This document shows positions 9,194 to 25,124 of a DNA stretch of 64,000 bases, piece by piece. This DNA is from Sphingomonas sp. LaA6.9 (lineage in GTDB: Bacteria > Pseudomonadota > Alphaproteobacteria > Sphingomonadales > Sphingomonadaceae), in the NCBI RefSeq assembly GCF_022601895.1, contig NZ_JAKVIO010000006.1:62001-126000 (forward strand), read 5' to 3'. Under the pieces are notes generated by a model. It did no database searches. It was not told the origin of the DNA and worked only from the letters and a program-made list of their open reading frames with translations. A program made the translations under genes and the position numbers. How positions within the stretch are numbered: position 1 is the first letter of the stretch; the number at the start of each line of letters is the position of its first letter.

Positions 9194-9474
9194 ATGGATA
9201 TCGGTCACATCACCTCGCCGATACGAGTGTGTTTGACGAACTTGGGCTTGATGCCATCTTTGTCGCCAAGGCCAAGCTGGCGATCCGAATCTCGAAGGTG
9301 ATACGAGAAGCTGGGATAAGCCAGCGACGCGCCACCGCTTGCATGGGTATTTCTCAGGCTAAGCTTTCACAGCTGACGTGCGGTCATTTTGAAGCGTCAA
9401 GCGAAGGCAGGCTTGTCGGACCGACAACGGCCCATTTTGCATTTAACGCCCAACATACTCATGCTGCTATTTAG
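9194..9474 (+). pseudogene. Frameshifted XRE-family (HTH_37-like) regulator or antitoxin remnant
   Basis: A ribosome-binding site AAGGA lies 8 nt before ATG 9194, which begins MDIGHIT, the usual start of HTH_37 proteins. That frame then departs from the family. The expected continuation (DTSVFDELGLDAIFVAKAKL, then IRISKVIREAGISQRRA) appears in a different frame from about 9220, so an indel lies near 9211-9220. The helix-turn-helix (ISQAKLSQLTCGHF) is intact, but the C-terminus ends in unrelated residues after SSEGRL, pointing to a second lesion. HTH_37 proteins are commonly antitoxins of HigB-type toxins; no toxin is recognisable next to it. Without the frameshift, a GTG at 9229 could give an 81-residue product. 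Confidence 0.65.
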
Positions 9475-9502
9475 CGCGGCTATTTCTGAGGCTTTCAGCA
9501 AA

Positions 9503-9579
9503 TGGCGCACCCAAGAGGATTCGAACCTCTGGCCTCTGCCTTCGGAGGGCAGCGCTCTATCCAGCTGAGCTATGGGTGC
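9503..9579 (-). tRNA. tRNA-Arg (anticodon CCG)
   Basis: A cloverleaf can be drawn on the minus strand: acceptor GCACCCA pairing with TGGGTGC, D-arm GCTCAGCTGGATAGAGC, anticodon arm CTGCC-CTCCGAA-GGCAG with anticodon CCG, and T-arm with GGTTCGAATCC. Discriminator G and an encoded 3' CCA are present, giving 77 nt. It decodes CGG arginine codons. The remnant HTH_37 gene ends about 30 bp from its 3' end, the side where integrases usually insert. Confidence 0.96.
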
Positions 9580-9656
9580 GTGGCGCTTCGCAGCGTGTGA
9601 AGCGCGCTTAGCAAAGCCGGTTGCGCTTGGCGAGGGGTTTCATGACGCCGCGCCGA

Positions 9657-10037
9657 TCACTTGCCGGCGAGCTCGACGGGCTGGAACTTGCCGAGGCCGC
9701 AGCTCGGGCCCTGGATTGCGGGCGGGGAATGCAGCACCGTGATGATGTCGGTCGAGCAGAGCTGGCTCATCGAAGTCTTGTAGGAAAAGCGTTCCTCGAA
9801 GCCCAGCGAGCCGCATTCGTGCGGCAACTCGTTGCGATAGACCCTGCCGCCCGTCATGTGGAAATCGATGGTCTTGTCGCCGTGGACGCGGGTGTTGCGG
9901 ATCTGGATGATCGGAATGCAGCTGACCGCCTCGCCCTTGGGCGTCGCGACGGGAATTGCGTTGCGGTCCTTCTTCGCCTGGACGGAACCGCCCGCGGCGA
10001 GAAGTGCGAGGGTGGCAACGACGGCAAGCGCGCGCAT
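9657..10037 (-). CDS. Small secreted protein, DUF6491-like
   Basis: A 126-residue protein with a clear signal peptide (MRALAVVATLALLAAGGSVQA) and a mature part with regularly spaced cysteines: SCIPI, HECGSL, QLCSTD and PSCGLG. This cysteine and aromatic pattern resembles the DUF6491 group of secreted proteins in sphingomonads; the exact family name is from memory. The four Cys may form two disulfides in the periplasm. The ATG shares its A with the nth stop (TGATG), and GGAG is 7 nt upstream, so it is coupled to nth at the end of the dapB-nth operon. Function unknown. The frame extends upstream through nth, but that extension is not real. Confidence 0.75.
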   Translation of the reverse strand: MRALAVVATLALLAAGGSVQAKKDRNAIPVATPKGEAVSCIPIIQIRNTRVHGDKTIDFHMTGGRVYRNELPHECGSLGFEERFSYKTSMSQLCSTDIITVLHSPPAIQGPSCGLGKFQPVELAGK

Positions 10038-10711
10038 CACATGTCTCCTTTGAGCTTTGCCGCGCGATTCTGCTTCGGCGCAGATGACTTGGGCCTGAAC
10101 GCACAGAGATCCGCGACCTTGCAGCGCCAGCATTCGGGCGTGCGCGCCTTGCAGACATAGCGGCCGTGAAGGATCAGCCAGTGATGCGCGTGGAGGCGAA
10201 AGGGCTGGGGAACCGCCTTTTCGAGCTTCTTCTCGACCGCGAGTGGCGTCTTGCCGGGGGCAAGGCCCGTGCGGTTGCCGACACGGAAGATGTGCGTGTC
10301 GACCGCGAAGGTCTCCGCGCCGAATGCCGAGTTCATCACGACGTTCGCGGTCTTGCGCCCCACACCGGGCAGGCGTTCGAGCGCATCGCGATCGGCGGGG
10401 ACCTCGCTGCCATGTTCGGCGATCAGCTGTTCGGACAGAGCGATGACGTTCTTCGCTTTCGCATTGAACAGGCCGATCGTCTTGATGTGTTCCTTCAGCC
10501 CGTCCTCGCCCAATGCGACCATCGCCTCGGGGGTCTGGACCTCCTGGAACAGCCGGCGCGTCGCCTTGTTCACGCCGACATCGGTGGCCTGCGCCGAGAG
10601 CACCACCGCGACGAGCAGCGTGAAATCGTTGACATATTCGAGCTCGGTCTCGGGCGCGGGATTGTCCTCGGCCAGCCGCGCGAAGAACTCGACGATATCG
10701 GCCTTCTTCAC
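10037..10711 (-). CDS. nth: Endonuclease III (DNA glycosylase/AP lyase)
   Basis: A 224-residue base-excision repair enzyme that removes oxidised pyrimidines and cleaves at abasic sites. The helix-hairpin-helix (LPGVGRKTA) contains catalytic Lys120, the catalytic Asp138 lies in VDTHIFRV, and the 4Fe-4S loop has Cys187, Cys194, Cys197 and Cys203 in the standard C-x6-C-x2-C-x5-C spacing. The start is GTG, overlapping the dapB stop in a GTGA arrangement, and its stop overlaps the next gene's ATG. The three genes are therefore translationally coupled. It is slightly longer than E. coli Nth because of a basic C-terminal tail after the cluster. Confidence 0.97.
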   Translation of the reverse strand: MKKADIVEFFARLAEDNPAPETELEYVNDFTLLVAVVLSAQATDVGVNKATRRLFQEVQTPEAMVALGEDGLKEHIKTIGLFNAKAKNVIALSEQLIAEHGSEVPADRDALERLPGVGRKTANVVMNSAFGAETFAVDTHIFRVGNRTGLAPGKTPLAVEKKLEKAVPQPFRLHAHHWLILHGRYVCKARTPECWRCKVADLCAFRPKSSAPKQNRAAKLKGDM

Positions 10712-11436
10712 AGTCCGAGCACGTCCGCCATACGGTAACGCCCCGCAGGCTTGCCCGCGAGCCAGAGCGCCGCCCTGACCGCGCCCTGTGCGAAGATCGC
10801 GCGGCTCTCGGCGCGGTGGCCGAGCTCGATCCGCTCGCCATTGCCCGCGAGGATCACCATGTGATCGCCCGCGACCGAACCGCCCCGAAGTGCTGCAAAA
10901 CCGATCTGGCCCTCCTTGCGTGCGCCCGTCTGCCCGTCGCGCCCACGGTCGCTGTGCGTCGCGAGATCGACGCCGCGCCCCCCGGCCGCCGCCTCGCCAA
11001 GCAGCAGCGCGGTCCCCGAGGGCGCGTCCACCTTGTGACGGTGGTGCATCTCGACGATCTCGATGTCCCAGTCGGGCCCGAGCCGCGCCGCCGCCTGCTT
11101 CACCAGCGCCGCGAGCAGCGTGACGCCGAGCGAGGTATTGCCCGTCTGGAGCACCGCGACATGCTGCGCGGCATCGTCCACATTCTGGAGATCATCGGCG
11201 GTGAGCCCCGTGGTGCCCACGACGATCGGCTTGCCTGCAGCGACCGCCGCGCCGAGATTGCCGACCAGCGCCGAGGGCACCGAGAAATCGACGAGCACAT
11301 CGGCGGCATGCGCCAGCGCCATCGGATCACCGCCCGCATCGACACCGCCCGCATACTCCGCGCCCGCCGCACCGATCGCCTCGCGAATGGCGTGTCCCAT
11401 CCGCCCTTCGCTGCCGTAAATCCCGATCTTCGTCAT
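10708..11436 (-). CDS. dapB: 4-hydroxy-tetrahydrodipicolinate reductase
   Basis: A 242-residue NAD(P)H-dependent reductase of the diaminopimelate/lysine pathway. The nucleotide-binding motif GIYGSEGRMG opens the protein, and the catalytic segment EMHHRHKVDAPSGTA supplies His131, His132 and Lys135. It is about 30 residues shorter than the E. coli enzyme, which is usual in alphaproteobacteria. The start at 11436 fits the family N-terminus; the frame continues upstream but that part is not homologous. It is first in the dapB-nth-secreted protein operon. The 254-bp space upstream contains a tandem 10-bp repeat and must hold the promoter. Confidence 0.96.
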   Translation of the reverse strand: MTKIGIYGSEGRMGHAIREAIGAAGAEYAGGVDAGGDPMALAHAADVLVDFSVPSALVGNLGAAVAAGKPIVVGTTGLTADDLQNVDDAAQHVAVLQTGNTSLGVTLLAALVKQAAARLGPDWDIEIVEMHHRHKVDAPSGTALLLGEAAAGGRGVDLATHSDRGRDGQTGARKEGQIGFAALRGGSVAGDHMVILAGNGERIELGHRAESRAIFAQGAVRAALWLAGKPAGRYRMADVLGL

Positions 11437-11506
11437 GCCCTTGCACCCGTCCTTTCGCGGCCGGCTATGGGCGAGGCGGCTGGCCCTGTCCACGTCCGGC
11501 GACGGC

Positions 11507-11526
11507 TTAGATTCACTTAGATTCAC
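11507..11526. repeat. Tandem 10-bp direct repeat upstream of dapB
   Basis: TTAGATTCAC occurs twice head to tail about 70 bp upstream of the dapB start (GTGAATCTAA on the dapB strand). The 10-bp period would put both copies on one DNA face. It may be a regulator site or a simple duplication. Nothing else is recognised in 11437-11690. Confidence 0.5.
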
Positions 11527-11690
11527 ACATTTCTCACAAACGCGCATATTGTCGACCTTCCCCCGCGATCGAGCCAGACGCGTCCGTGAGCCAGCATGAC
11601 AGCAAGGCCGCGTGTAGGACAGCGCTGCGGGACGAAAGGCCCTGCGCGTCGGCCTTGCGGCCTGCGCGCCGGGCTGCTTCAACAGGAGGC

Positions 11691-12023
11691 ATGAACGCGT
11701 ATGTCTGTCTCGGAATCGCGATCCTCGCCGAGGTGGTCGCTACCTCCGCGCTGTAGGCGTCGGAGAGCTTCACGCGCATCGGGCCGAGCGCGGTGGTGGT
11801 GATCGGCTATGCCATCGCTTTCTACGCACTGTCGCTGACCCTGAAGACAATCCCCGTGGGCATTTCCTATGCGATCTGGTCGGGTGTGGGGATCATTCTC
11901 GTCACGGGCGTGGCCTGGGCATTGTACGGGCAGAGGATCGATCTGCCGGGCCTTGCCGGGATTGCGCTGATCATCGCGGGAGTAGCGGTGATCAACCTGT
12001 TCTCGCAATCGGCGAGGCATTAG
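11691..12023 (+). pseudogene. EmrE-like small multidrug resistance protein interrupted by amber codon
   Basis: The 111-codon frame matches EmrE-type SMR exporters from end to end. It starts MNAYVCLGIAILAEVVATSA with the essential membrane Glu14, continues with IPVGISYAIWSGVGIILVTG and GQRIDLPGLAGIALII, and ends after 110 amino-acid positions, the usual length. Codon 22 (11754-11756) is TAG where the family has Lys (EmrE Lys22), a one-base change from AAG. No other lesion is seen, so inactivation is recent, or the base is a sequencing error, or the amber is read through. SMR proteins are proton antiporters for cationic drugs. AGGAGG is only 1 nt from the ATG, which is also unfavourable. The gene lies beside a low-GC orphan. 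Confidence 0.85.
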
Positions 12024-12102
12024 GTGCCTGGCAGGGCGCGTGTTTGTTGTCACGATAAGCGGACAGTCCGGACGCGCCGGTATTGCGGAAATTAGTCAGC
12101 GG

Positions 12103-12621
12103 CTAACTGGGTGCGTTTGGTGGCGATCCTGTGCCGCCTATACATTGCCTAAGCCACGACAGCATTTCGTCTGCCTTGTACAATTGATAGCTGCCTATAT
12201 CTCCCTGTTCCCGCGAGAGTTTCATAGTGTCAGCTCTTGATAGTTTTTGATCGGAAAGCTCATTCGGCAAGGGCACCATCAGTCCGGGTTCGCCTACAAA
12301 GGTCCCTTCGGCGGTCAAGGAAATTTGTTCGATTGGGTCATTGTCACTAATGAATTGAATCGTAACGGCATATTGTTCACGCCATTTGGACCATTGCCAA
12401 TTCGAGTTTGATAGCATGAGCGTAAGCGGCCTTTGACCTCGGCTATGGAAGCCAATGTGAGTGCCGTCAGGTGCATTAATAGACGCAGCGCAGGAATTAG
12501 TGAGCTTGGCGACGCTCCATCCTCCGATCGTTTCCCGTAAATTTGGAGCCTTAGCGCCTAACTGAACTGGGCTGATTACAAGCATCCCAAATAGGAGCGC
12601 GTATCCGCCGAGGTACCTCAT
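12103..12621 (-). CDS. Hypothetical secreted protein, 172 aa, low GC
   Basis: No family is recognised. The protein begins with a typical signal peptide (MRYLGGYALLFGMLVISPV) and has a mature part with two cysteines (NSCAAS near residue 43, RQCIGG near 160) and many Ser, Asn and Gln residues. The segment WSKWREQYAVTIQFISDND suggests a beta-rich periplasmic domain like the small invasion-associated-locus-B-style proteins, but that is a guess. The start has GGAG 6 nt upstream. Base composition and codon use are visibly more AT-rich than every neighbour, a sign of horizontal transfer. It is next to a broken SMR gene. Confidence 0.65.
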   Translation of the reverse strand: MRYLGGYALLFGMLVISPVQLGAKAPNLRETIGGWSVAKLTNSCAASINAPDGTHIGFHSRGQRPLTLMLSNSNWQWSKWREQYAVTIQFISDNDPIEQISLTAEGTFVGEPGLMVPLPNELSDQKLSRADTMKLSREQGDIGSYQLYKADEMLSWLRQCIGGTGSPPNAPS

Positions 12622-12849
12622 GTCTCGCTCCGTACTTGTGCAACCGTTATCGATTTATCGCACAAATTCGGGATTTACATAGCAGACTGTCAGTTTACCC
12701 CGACTTTTCGGACGTTGCCGCACTCAAAAGCGGATACAAAATCCTGACAGTCAGCTCACGGCGGGACCCTGGGGCAAGCCCCGGGTGACGAAGTGACGCA
12801 GCGCCTGCTTCCCCCAACAATTCCGCCGCGCTGACCACTTATATCGCTG

Positions 12850-12879
12850 CGCCGGAGCTGACATGCATCCGCTCCGGCG
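12850..12879 (-). terminator. Hairpin downstream of the YCII-domain gene
   Basis: CGCCGGAGC pairs with GCTCCGGCG across a 12-nt loop, 27 bp beyond the stop of the minus-strand YCII-domain gene. There is no T tract, so it is at best a weak or factor-dependent terminator. The remaining intergenic DNA (12622-12849) holds only a short palindrome, CCTGGGGCAAGCCCCGGG, and no gene. Confidence 0.3.
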
Positions 12880-12905
12880 TCCGGTGGTGCCGCGCACAGC
12901 TGGCT

Positions 12906-13328
12906 TCAGCGCTGCTCGAGCCGCTTGCGCAGCTGTTCCTCCCGCTCGACGATTTCAGCTGTGACAGCGTCGCCGAAATCGGACAGTTGGACGACCGGCC
13001 GGATCTCGATCTCGCTGGGACCCGGCATCGGATTGGGGCAGCGCTTCACCCACTCGACCGCCTCGGCCATGTCCTTCACTTCCCAGAGCCAGTAGCCCGC
13101 AACAAGTTCGCGCGTCTCGGCGAACGGGCCATCGATCACGGTACGGCCCGGGCCGTCGAACGCGACGCGCTTGCCCACCGACGATGGCTTCAGGCCCTCG
13201 CCGCCAAGCATGATGCCCGCGTTGACCAGCTCCTCATTGTATCTGGTCATCGCGTCGGCCAGCTCGGTCGTGGGCATCGCGCCGGCTTCGCTGTCTTTGG
13301 TCGCCTTGACCATCACCATGACACGCAT
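12906..13328 (-). CDS. YCII-related (DGPF) domain protein
   Basis: A 140-residue protein with the YCII/DGPF signature: strand MRVMVMVKATKDSEAG, a helix with MTRYNEELVNAG, a GGEGLKPS turn and the family motif VIDGPFAETRELVAGYW, followed by the helix DMAEAVEWVKRCP. Proteins of this family are small ferredoxin-like-fold dimers, often encoded beside ECF sigma factors, and their chemistry is generally unknown. No sigma factor lies here. A charged helical tail (EIVEREEQLRKRLEQR) extends the domain. The start agrees with the family N-terminus. Confidence 0.88.
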   Translation of the reverse strand: MRVMVMVKATKDSEAGAMPTTELADAMTRYNEELVNAGIMLGGEGLKPSSVGKRVAFDGPGRTVIDGPFAETRELVAGYWLWEVKDMAEAVEWVKRCPNPMPGPSEIEIRPVVQLSDFGDAVTAEIVEREEQLRKRLEQR

Positions 13329-13430
13329 TGGCTTCTCCTGTGCTGCATCGGGGCCGTGAGCGGCCTCCTGCTTTCAAGACGAACGAACTTCGCCGAAATC
13401 GACAGGCCCGAGAAAATTTTTCGCGCACCG

Positions 13431-13820
13431 TCAAAGGCCATCACGCCTTTTGGACAAGGCTATCCCGGCGAGATTTTGCGATCGTTTGACGTGCCTGATG
13501 CGGATGCGCGAGAACCGATCGGCCAGCGACGTGAATGTGTCGTGGTGCTCGCGAAGGTCAGCACCGCGGCATTTCCAGAGCCCGGCGGCCTGATTGACCA
13601 CAAGCGCGGAGTCCCCGACCAGTTCTATTTCGGTCGCCCCCAATGAGTGCGCGATTTCCAGGGCGTGGATGAGCGCGAGCCATTCGGCGTCGTTGTTCGT
13701 CCCATGACCCATGTCGGGCTGGTGATAGACAACGCCCCTCGCGACCACCGCGAGTTCCATGGTTCCCGGGTTGGGGCGGCAGCCGCCATCGAAAAAGAGT
13801 TTCAACCGACCCTTTGGCAT
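13431..13820 (-). CDS. RNase HI-like protein lacking the last active-site residue
   Basis: A 129-residue RNase H-fold protein. The first strand carries Asp11 in FFDGGCRPNPG, the helix provides Glu46 (NNDAEWLALIHAL) and the fourth strand Asp70 (LVGDSALVV). The closing element RHVKRSQNLAGIAL aligns with the usual H-x-R-x-x-N-x-x-A-D, but Gly119 stands where the fourth carboxylate should be. Canonical RNase HI removes RNA from hybrids using two metals; loss of this residue should weaken catalysis strongly. It may be a divergent nuclease or a nucleic-acid-binding relative. AGGGA sits 2 nt before the ATG, closer than ideal. Confidence 0.75.
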   Translation of the reverse strand: MPKGRLKLFFDGGCRPNPGTMELAVVARGVVYHQPDMGHGTNNDAEWLALIHALEIAHSLGATEIELVGDSALVVNQAAGLWKCRGADLREHHDTFTSLADRFSRIRIRHVKRSQNLAGIALSKRRDGL

Positions 13821-13962
13821 CGTCCCTGCTCATGCGTAGAGGACGATCCTTTTCACGGAGCAGCGTTGCCGAGGCAAGAGGGCGCCTTCGGGCTGCGGCG
13901 ACGTTGTGTTCACACCGCGCCAAAGAAATGGGCCGGCCACTATGGCCGGCCCTTTCGTTACA

Positions 13963-14799
13963 TCAGAAGCGCCAGTTGATCGTCGCCGCGAAGGTCGAGC
14001 TTGAAAAATCGGTGCCCGAGCGGCGGATGTCGGTGCCCGCGGCGTTGGTGGTGATGAAGGGATTGCCCGCGGTGCCGCCCGAGGCGCGGACCGTGAAGTC
14101 CTTGGGGCTGAGCTTGGTGTAGAGATACTGCACGCCGAGCGACATATAGGGGGTCAGCTTCTGCTCGACGCCCGCGCCGGCCTTCCAGCCCCATGCGCCA
14201 GACTTGCCCGAGCCCACGAACTTGTTGTCGTCGTTGCTCGTGATGAAGTCGCTCTTGAACTTGCCCCAGGCGCCGCCGCCCGTGACGTAGAACAGCGCAT
14301 TGCGCGCCGCGACGCCCGCACGCGCGCGCAGGCCGACTTCGTGCTGGAGCTTGCGGCGGAAGACATAGGCGTCGGGCGTGCTGGTGAAGCCCGAAACGCT
14401 GTCGGTCAGGCTGGGATAGCGATATTCGGCGACGAGCCCGACGACGATATTGCCGAACTGCTTGTCGTAACCCGCGTGCGCCGCGATATCGAACTTGTCC
14501 TTGTCCTTGAAGCAGCCGGCGCCGACGCGGTCACCCGCGGCACGTCCGTCGCAATAGCCTGGTGCGAACAGATCGGCGGTGGGCGCCGCGGTGGTGGCGA
14601 TCATGTCGTCGAACTGGCCGTCGAGATCCTTGTCGAAGACGAGCGTTTCGTTCGAAGCGCCGCTGGCATAGCGCGCTCCGGCCTGGAGACCGACATAGGG
14701 GCCCGTCCAGACCTCCTCGTCATTGCTCTGGGCGAGGGCGGGGGAGATGGCGGCACCGGACAGCGCGAGTACCAGCGCGAAACGACATACGGATTTCAT
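13963..14799 (-). CDS. Outer-membrane beta-barrel protein (Omp25/OmpA-like porin family)
   Basis: A 278-residue secreted protein: signal peptide ending SPALAQ near residue 24, then WTGPYVGLQAGARYASG, the start typical of small outer-membrane barrels (eight or ten strands). Alternating amphipathic strands follow, including VVGLVAEYRYPSLTD, EVGLRARAGVA, ALFYVTGGGAWG and SLGVQYLYTKL, and a terminal aromatic (AATINWRF) as required by the BAM assembly machine. One cysteine pair (GYCDGR, AGCFKD) lies in an early extracellular loop. The start at 14799 fits the signal peptide; the upstream extension of the frame is not coding-like. Function beyond membrane structure is unknown. Confidence 0.85.
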   Translation of the reverse strand: MKSVCRFALVLALSGAAISPALAQSNDEEVWTGPYVGLQAGARYASGASNETLVFDKDLDGQFDDMIATTAAPTADLFAPGYCDGRAAGDRVGAGCFKDKDKFDIAAHAGYDKQFGNIVVGLVAEYRYPSLTDSVSGFTSTPDAYVFRRKLQHEVGLRARAGVAARNALFYVTGGGAWGKFKSDFITSNDDNKFVGSGKSGAWGWKAGAGVEQKLTPYMSLGVQYLYTKLSPKDFTVRASGGTAGNPFITTNAAGTDIRRSGTDFSSSTFAATINWRF

Positions 14800-14938
14800 G
14801 GTGATGGGACCCCTTGAACGAACAGGCGCGCGACTGCGGCTGATTGCCGTCGTTCCGCCCGCATGCGCGCGAAAAATGGCTCTGCGCCCTGAACGGGGGC
14901 TGAATGCGGGGGGAGGGCGGAAGTCTGGAGCATTCAAC

Positions 14939-15098
14939 GCTCATCCTGAGGAGGGGCTGAGCCCTTCGACGCCGCCTGTGGCGTCGCTCAGGATAAACTT
15001 CGCCCTCGGCGAAGGCGCAGGCCCGTCTCGAAGGACTTTGCATAGTGCGTCCTTCGAGACGCCGTTTCGACTTCGCTCAACGGCTCCTCAGGATGAGC
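14939..15098. repeat. Composite palindromic intergenic repeat with 13-bp inverted ends
   Basis: The unit is bounded by GCTCATCCTGAGG (14939-14951) and its exact inverse CCTCAGGATGAGC (15086-15098). A second perfect inverted pair lies inside, GTCTCGAAGGAC (15025-15036) and GTCCTTCGAGAC (15049-15060). Similar sequences are, to my knowledge, dispersed between genes in sphingomonad genomes. It occupies most of the 467-bp gap between the porin and rpoC and codes for no recognisable protein. A shorter palindrome (GGGCTCCGGGGCAAGCCCGGAG, split by its loop) follows near 15123. Confidence 0.75.
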
Positions 15099-15208
15099 GG
15101 TGGGGGCGCCGTCGCATCGAACATGGGCTCCGGGGCAAGCCCGGAGCACTGCCGGAGCGGATCGAAATGACCTGAGCCCAAAGCCGGTGACCGCCGAACA
15201 CCCGGACA

Positions 15209-15242
15209 AAGAAAAGCCCCGCCGGATTGCTCCGGCGGGGCC
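15209..15242 (-). terminator. Rho-independent terminator after rpoC
   Basis: On the minus strand GCCCCGCCGGA pairs with TCCGGCGGGGC over a 4-nt loop (stem 15217-15242) and is followed by CTTTTCTTT. It lies about 25 bp past the rpoC stop, so it ends the rpoBC transcript. Confidence 0.92.
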
Positions 15243-15266
15243 ATATTTGCCGCGAGGGCAAAGGTC

Positions 15267-19520
<4,254 letters not shown>

Positions 19521-19599
19521 TTTCTCTTCCCTCTGGAGGGCAAATCTCTGGCGGGGCGGATCGGAAGCCCTGCGGGATCACCGCAGGGCTCCTTGATCG

Positions 19600-23748
<4,149 letters not shown>

Positions 23749-23920
23749 GTAAATTTCGCCTCGTATTCAAGAACATAGGCGCGCAAAAACGCCGAGAAGC
23801 CGCACGCCTTCCTCTCGGAAAACCGCGGCTTTCAGCGTCATATGGAACCGCAACCGCCCAATTCGTCCGATGCGCTGCGCGACGGCACATCATTTCCCGA
23901 ACGGCTGTGGTGATGGGGTG

Positions 23921-23949
23921 GATATAGGCGCGGGGGTCCGGGGTGTCAA
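23921..23949 (-). promoter_or_regulatory. Sigma-70-type promoter of rpoBC
   Basis: Minus strand TTGACA (23944-23949), a 17-bp spacer, then TATATC (23921-23926). Both boxes are near consensus and the spacing is ideal. Transcription would start near 23914, leaving a leader of about 165 nt before rpoB. No ORF or known leader RNA was recognised in that leader. Confidence 0.8.
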
Positions 23950-24019
23950 AGGGGCGTGTTGGAAATATGGATCGCCGGGGCCTTTTTCGGGCTTTCGTGG
24001 ACGCCGACCCGGACGGGCG

Positions 24020-24058
24020 AAAAAAAAGGCCGCGCGCCTCTGGGAAGAGCGCGCGGCC
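24020..24058 (-). terminator. Rho-independent terminator after the 348-aa membrane protein
   Basis: GGCCGCGCGC (24028-24037) pairs with GCGCGCGGCC (24049-24058), followed on the minus strand by eight T. It lies 20 bp past the membrane-protein stop and insulates rpoB from it. Confidence 0.93.
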
Positions 24059-24077
24059 AGTCTGGGTCCGGTATGTC

Positions 24078-25124
24078 TCAGGCGGGTCGGGCGAGAGCGG
24101 CCGGACGGTCCGATATGGGCAACCGGTCGCGCCAGCCATCGGGCAGGGTGCCCACCACCATGCGGCGGACGGGGTGCCAGAAGGCCGAGAGCATCAGCAG
24201 TGCCGATCCGATGATAAGCGCGGTGAAGGCGACGCCCAGACTGACAGCGCCGAAGCGTTCGAACAGCGCGCTCATCGCATAGAGCACATAGGCGAGCGAC
24301 GAGACGAGCAGCGCGCGCCGGTCGACCGCGAGCGAGACGCCGGCAAAGAAGACATAGAGCGCGATGACGATCGCCGCCTGTGCGGTCCCCACATAGCCGT
24401 CGAGCACGCCCAGTTGGTGGAAGATGGGGTGCGCGATCATGGGCGCGGCGGCGAGGTGAAGCCAGAAGGCGACATCGGAACGGCGCGTCTGACGGGGGCG
24501 GTCCGACATGTCCCACCACATCGCGGTCGCAAAGATAGCGATGCCGCCTGCAAGGACGAACCAGGCGATCTGGCCACCAACCATGGGAACTGCGGCGAGA
24601 ATAAGCGCAACCGCCACCCCGACAAGCGAGACCGCGCCCGCTGCCACCGTGATCGGCACGTGGAAACGCCGCCAATGCGCCCATGTCGCGATCGCCGTCA
24701 CGACGCCGAAGCCCGCCAGGATCAGCGCGTTGACACGGTCGGAGAGCTGCGGGTCGAGATCGACCATCGTGCCGACCATCGTTGCGGCCACGCCGCCCGT
24801 GAAGCTCAGCAGCAAAAGGATGCTGGGCAGCGCCATGCGGCGCTTCATCGTGAAATATTCGGCGAGCATCCAGCTCGCGCCCGCGACGAGCGCGCCGCCG
24901 AGGCCGGGAGACACGTCGCCGCCGATCCACGCCAGCGCGGTCAGCAGCAGCGCGATCGCGATCGCGACGAAAATGTCGTTGAAGCCGGTGAGGAGGCGAA
25001 AGCTCTCCTCATCGACCAGCGCGGTCGAGCGGCTGGACGCAATATGGTTGCGAAAGGCGGCGGCCGCGGCGGGCGTTATCGCCCCTGCCGCAACCGCGCT
25101 TTCAAGATCGGATTCGCTGTACAT
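24078..25124 (-). CDS. Polytopic membrane protein of unknown function
   Basis: A 348-residue inner-membrane protein with a short soluble N-terminus (MYSESDLESAVAAGAITPAAA) followed by about ten closely spaced hydrophobic helices, ending in a basic cytoplasmic tail. The N-terminal helix with ESAVAAGAITPAAAAAFRNH resembles the start of DUF2157-like membrane proteins, but I cannot name the family with certainty. The start at 25124 has AGGAGG 9 nt upstream; the ATG at 25130 is too close to it. It has its own promoter and terminator and so is monocistronic. It occupies the place where rplL usually precedes rpoB. Confidence 0.8.
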   Translation of the reverse strand: MYSESDLESAVAAGAITPAAAAAFRNHIASSRSTALVDEESFRLLTGFNDIFVAIAIALLLTALAWIGGDVSPGLGGALVAGASWMLAEYFTMKRRMALPSILLLLSFTGGVAATMVGTMVDLDPQLSDRVNALILAGFGVVTAIATWAHWRRFHVPITVAAGAVSLVGVAVALILAAVPMVGGQIAWFVLAGGIAIFATAMWWDMSDRPRQTRRSDVAFWLHLAAAPMIAHPIFHQLGVLDGYVGTAQAAIVIALYVFFAGVSLAVDRRALLVSSLAYVLYAMSALFERFGAVSLGVAFTALIIGSALLMLSAFWHPVRRMVVGTLPDGWRDRLPISDRPAALARPA

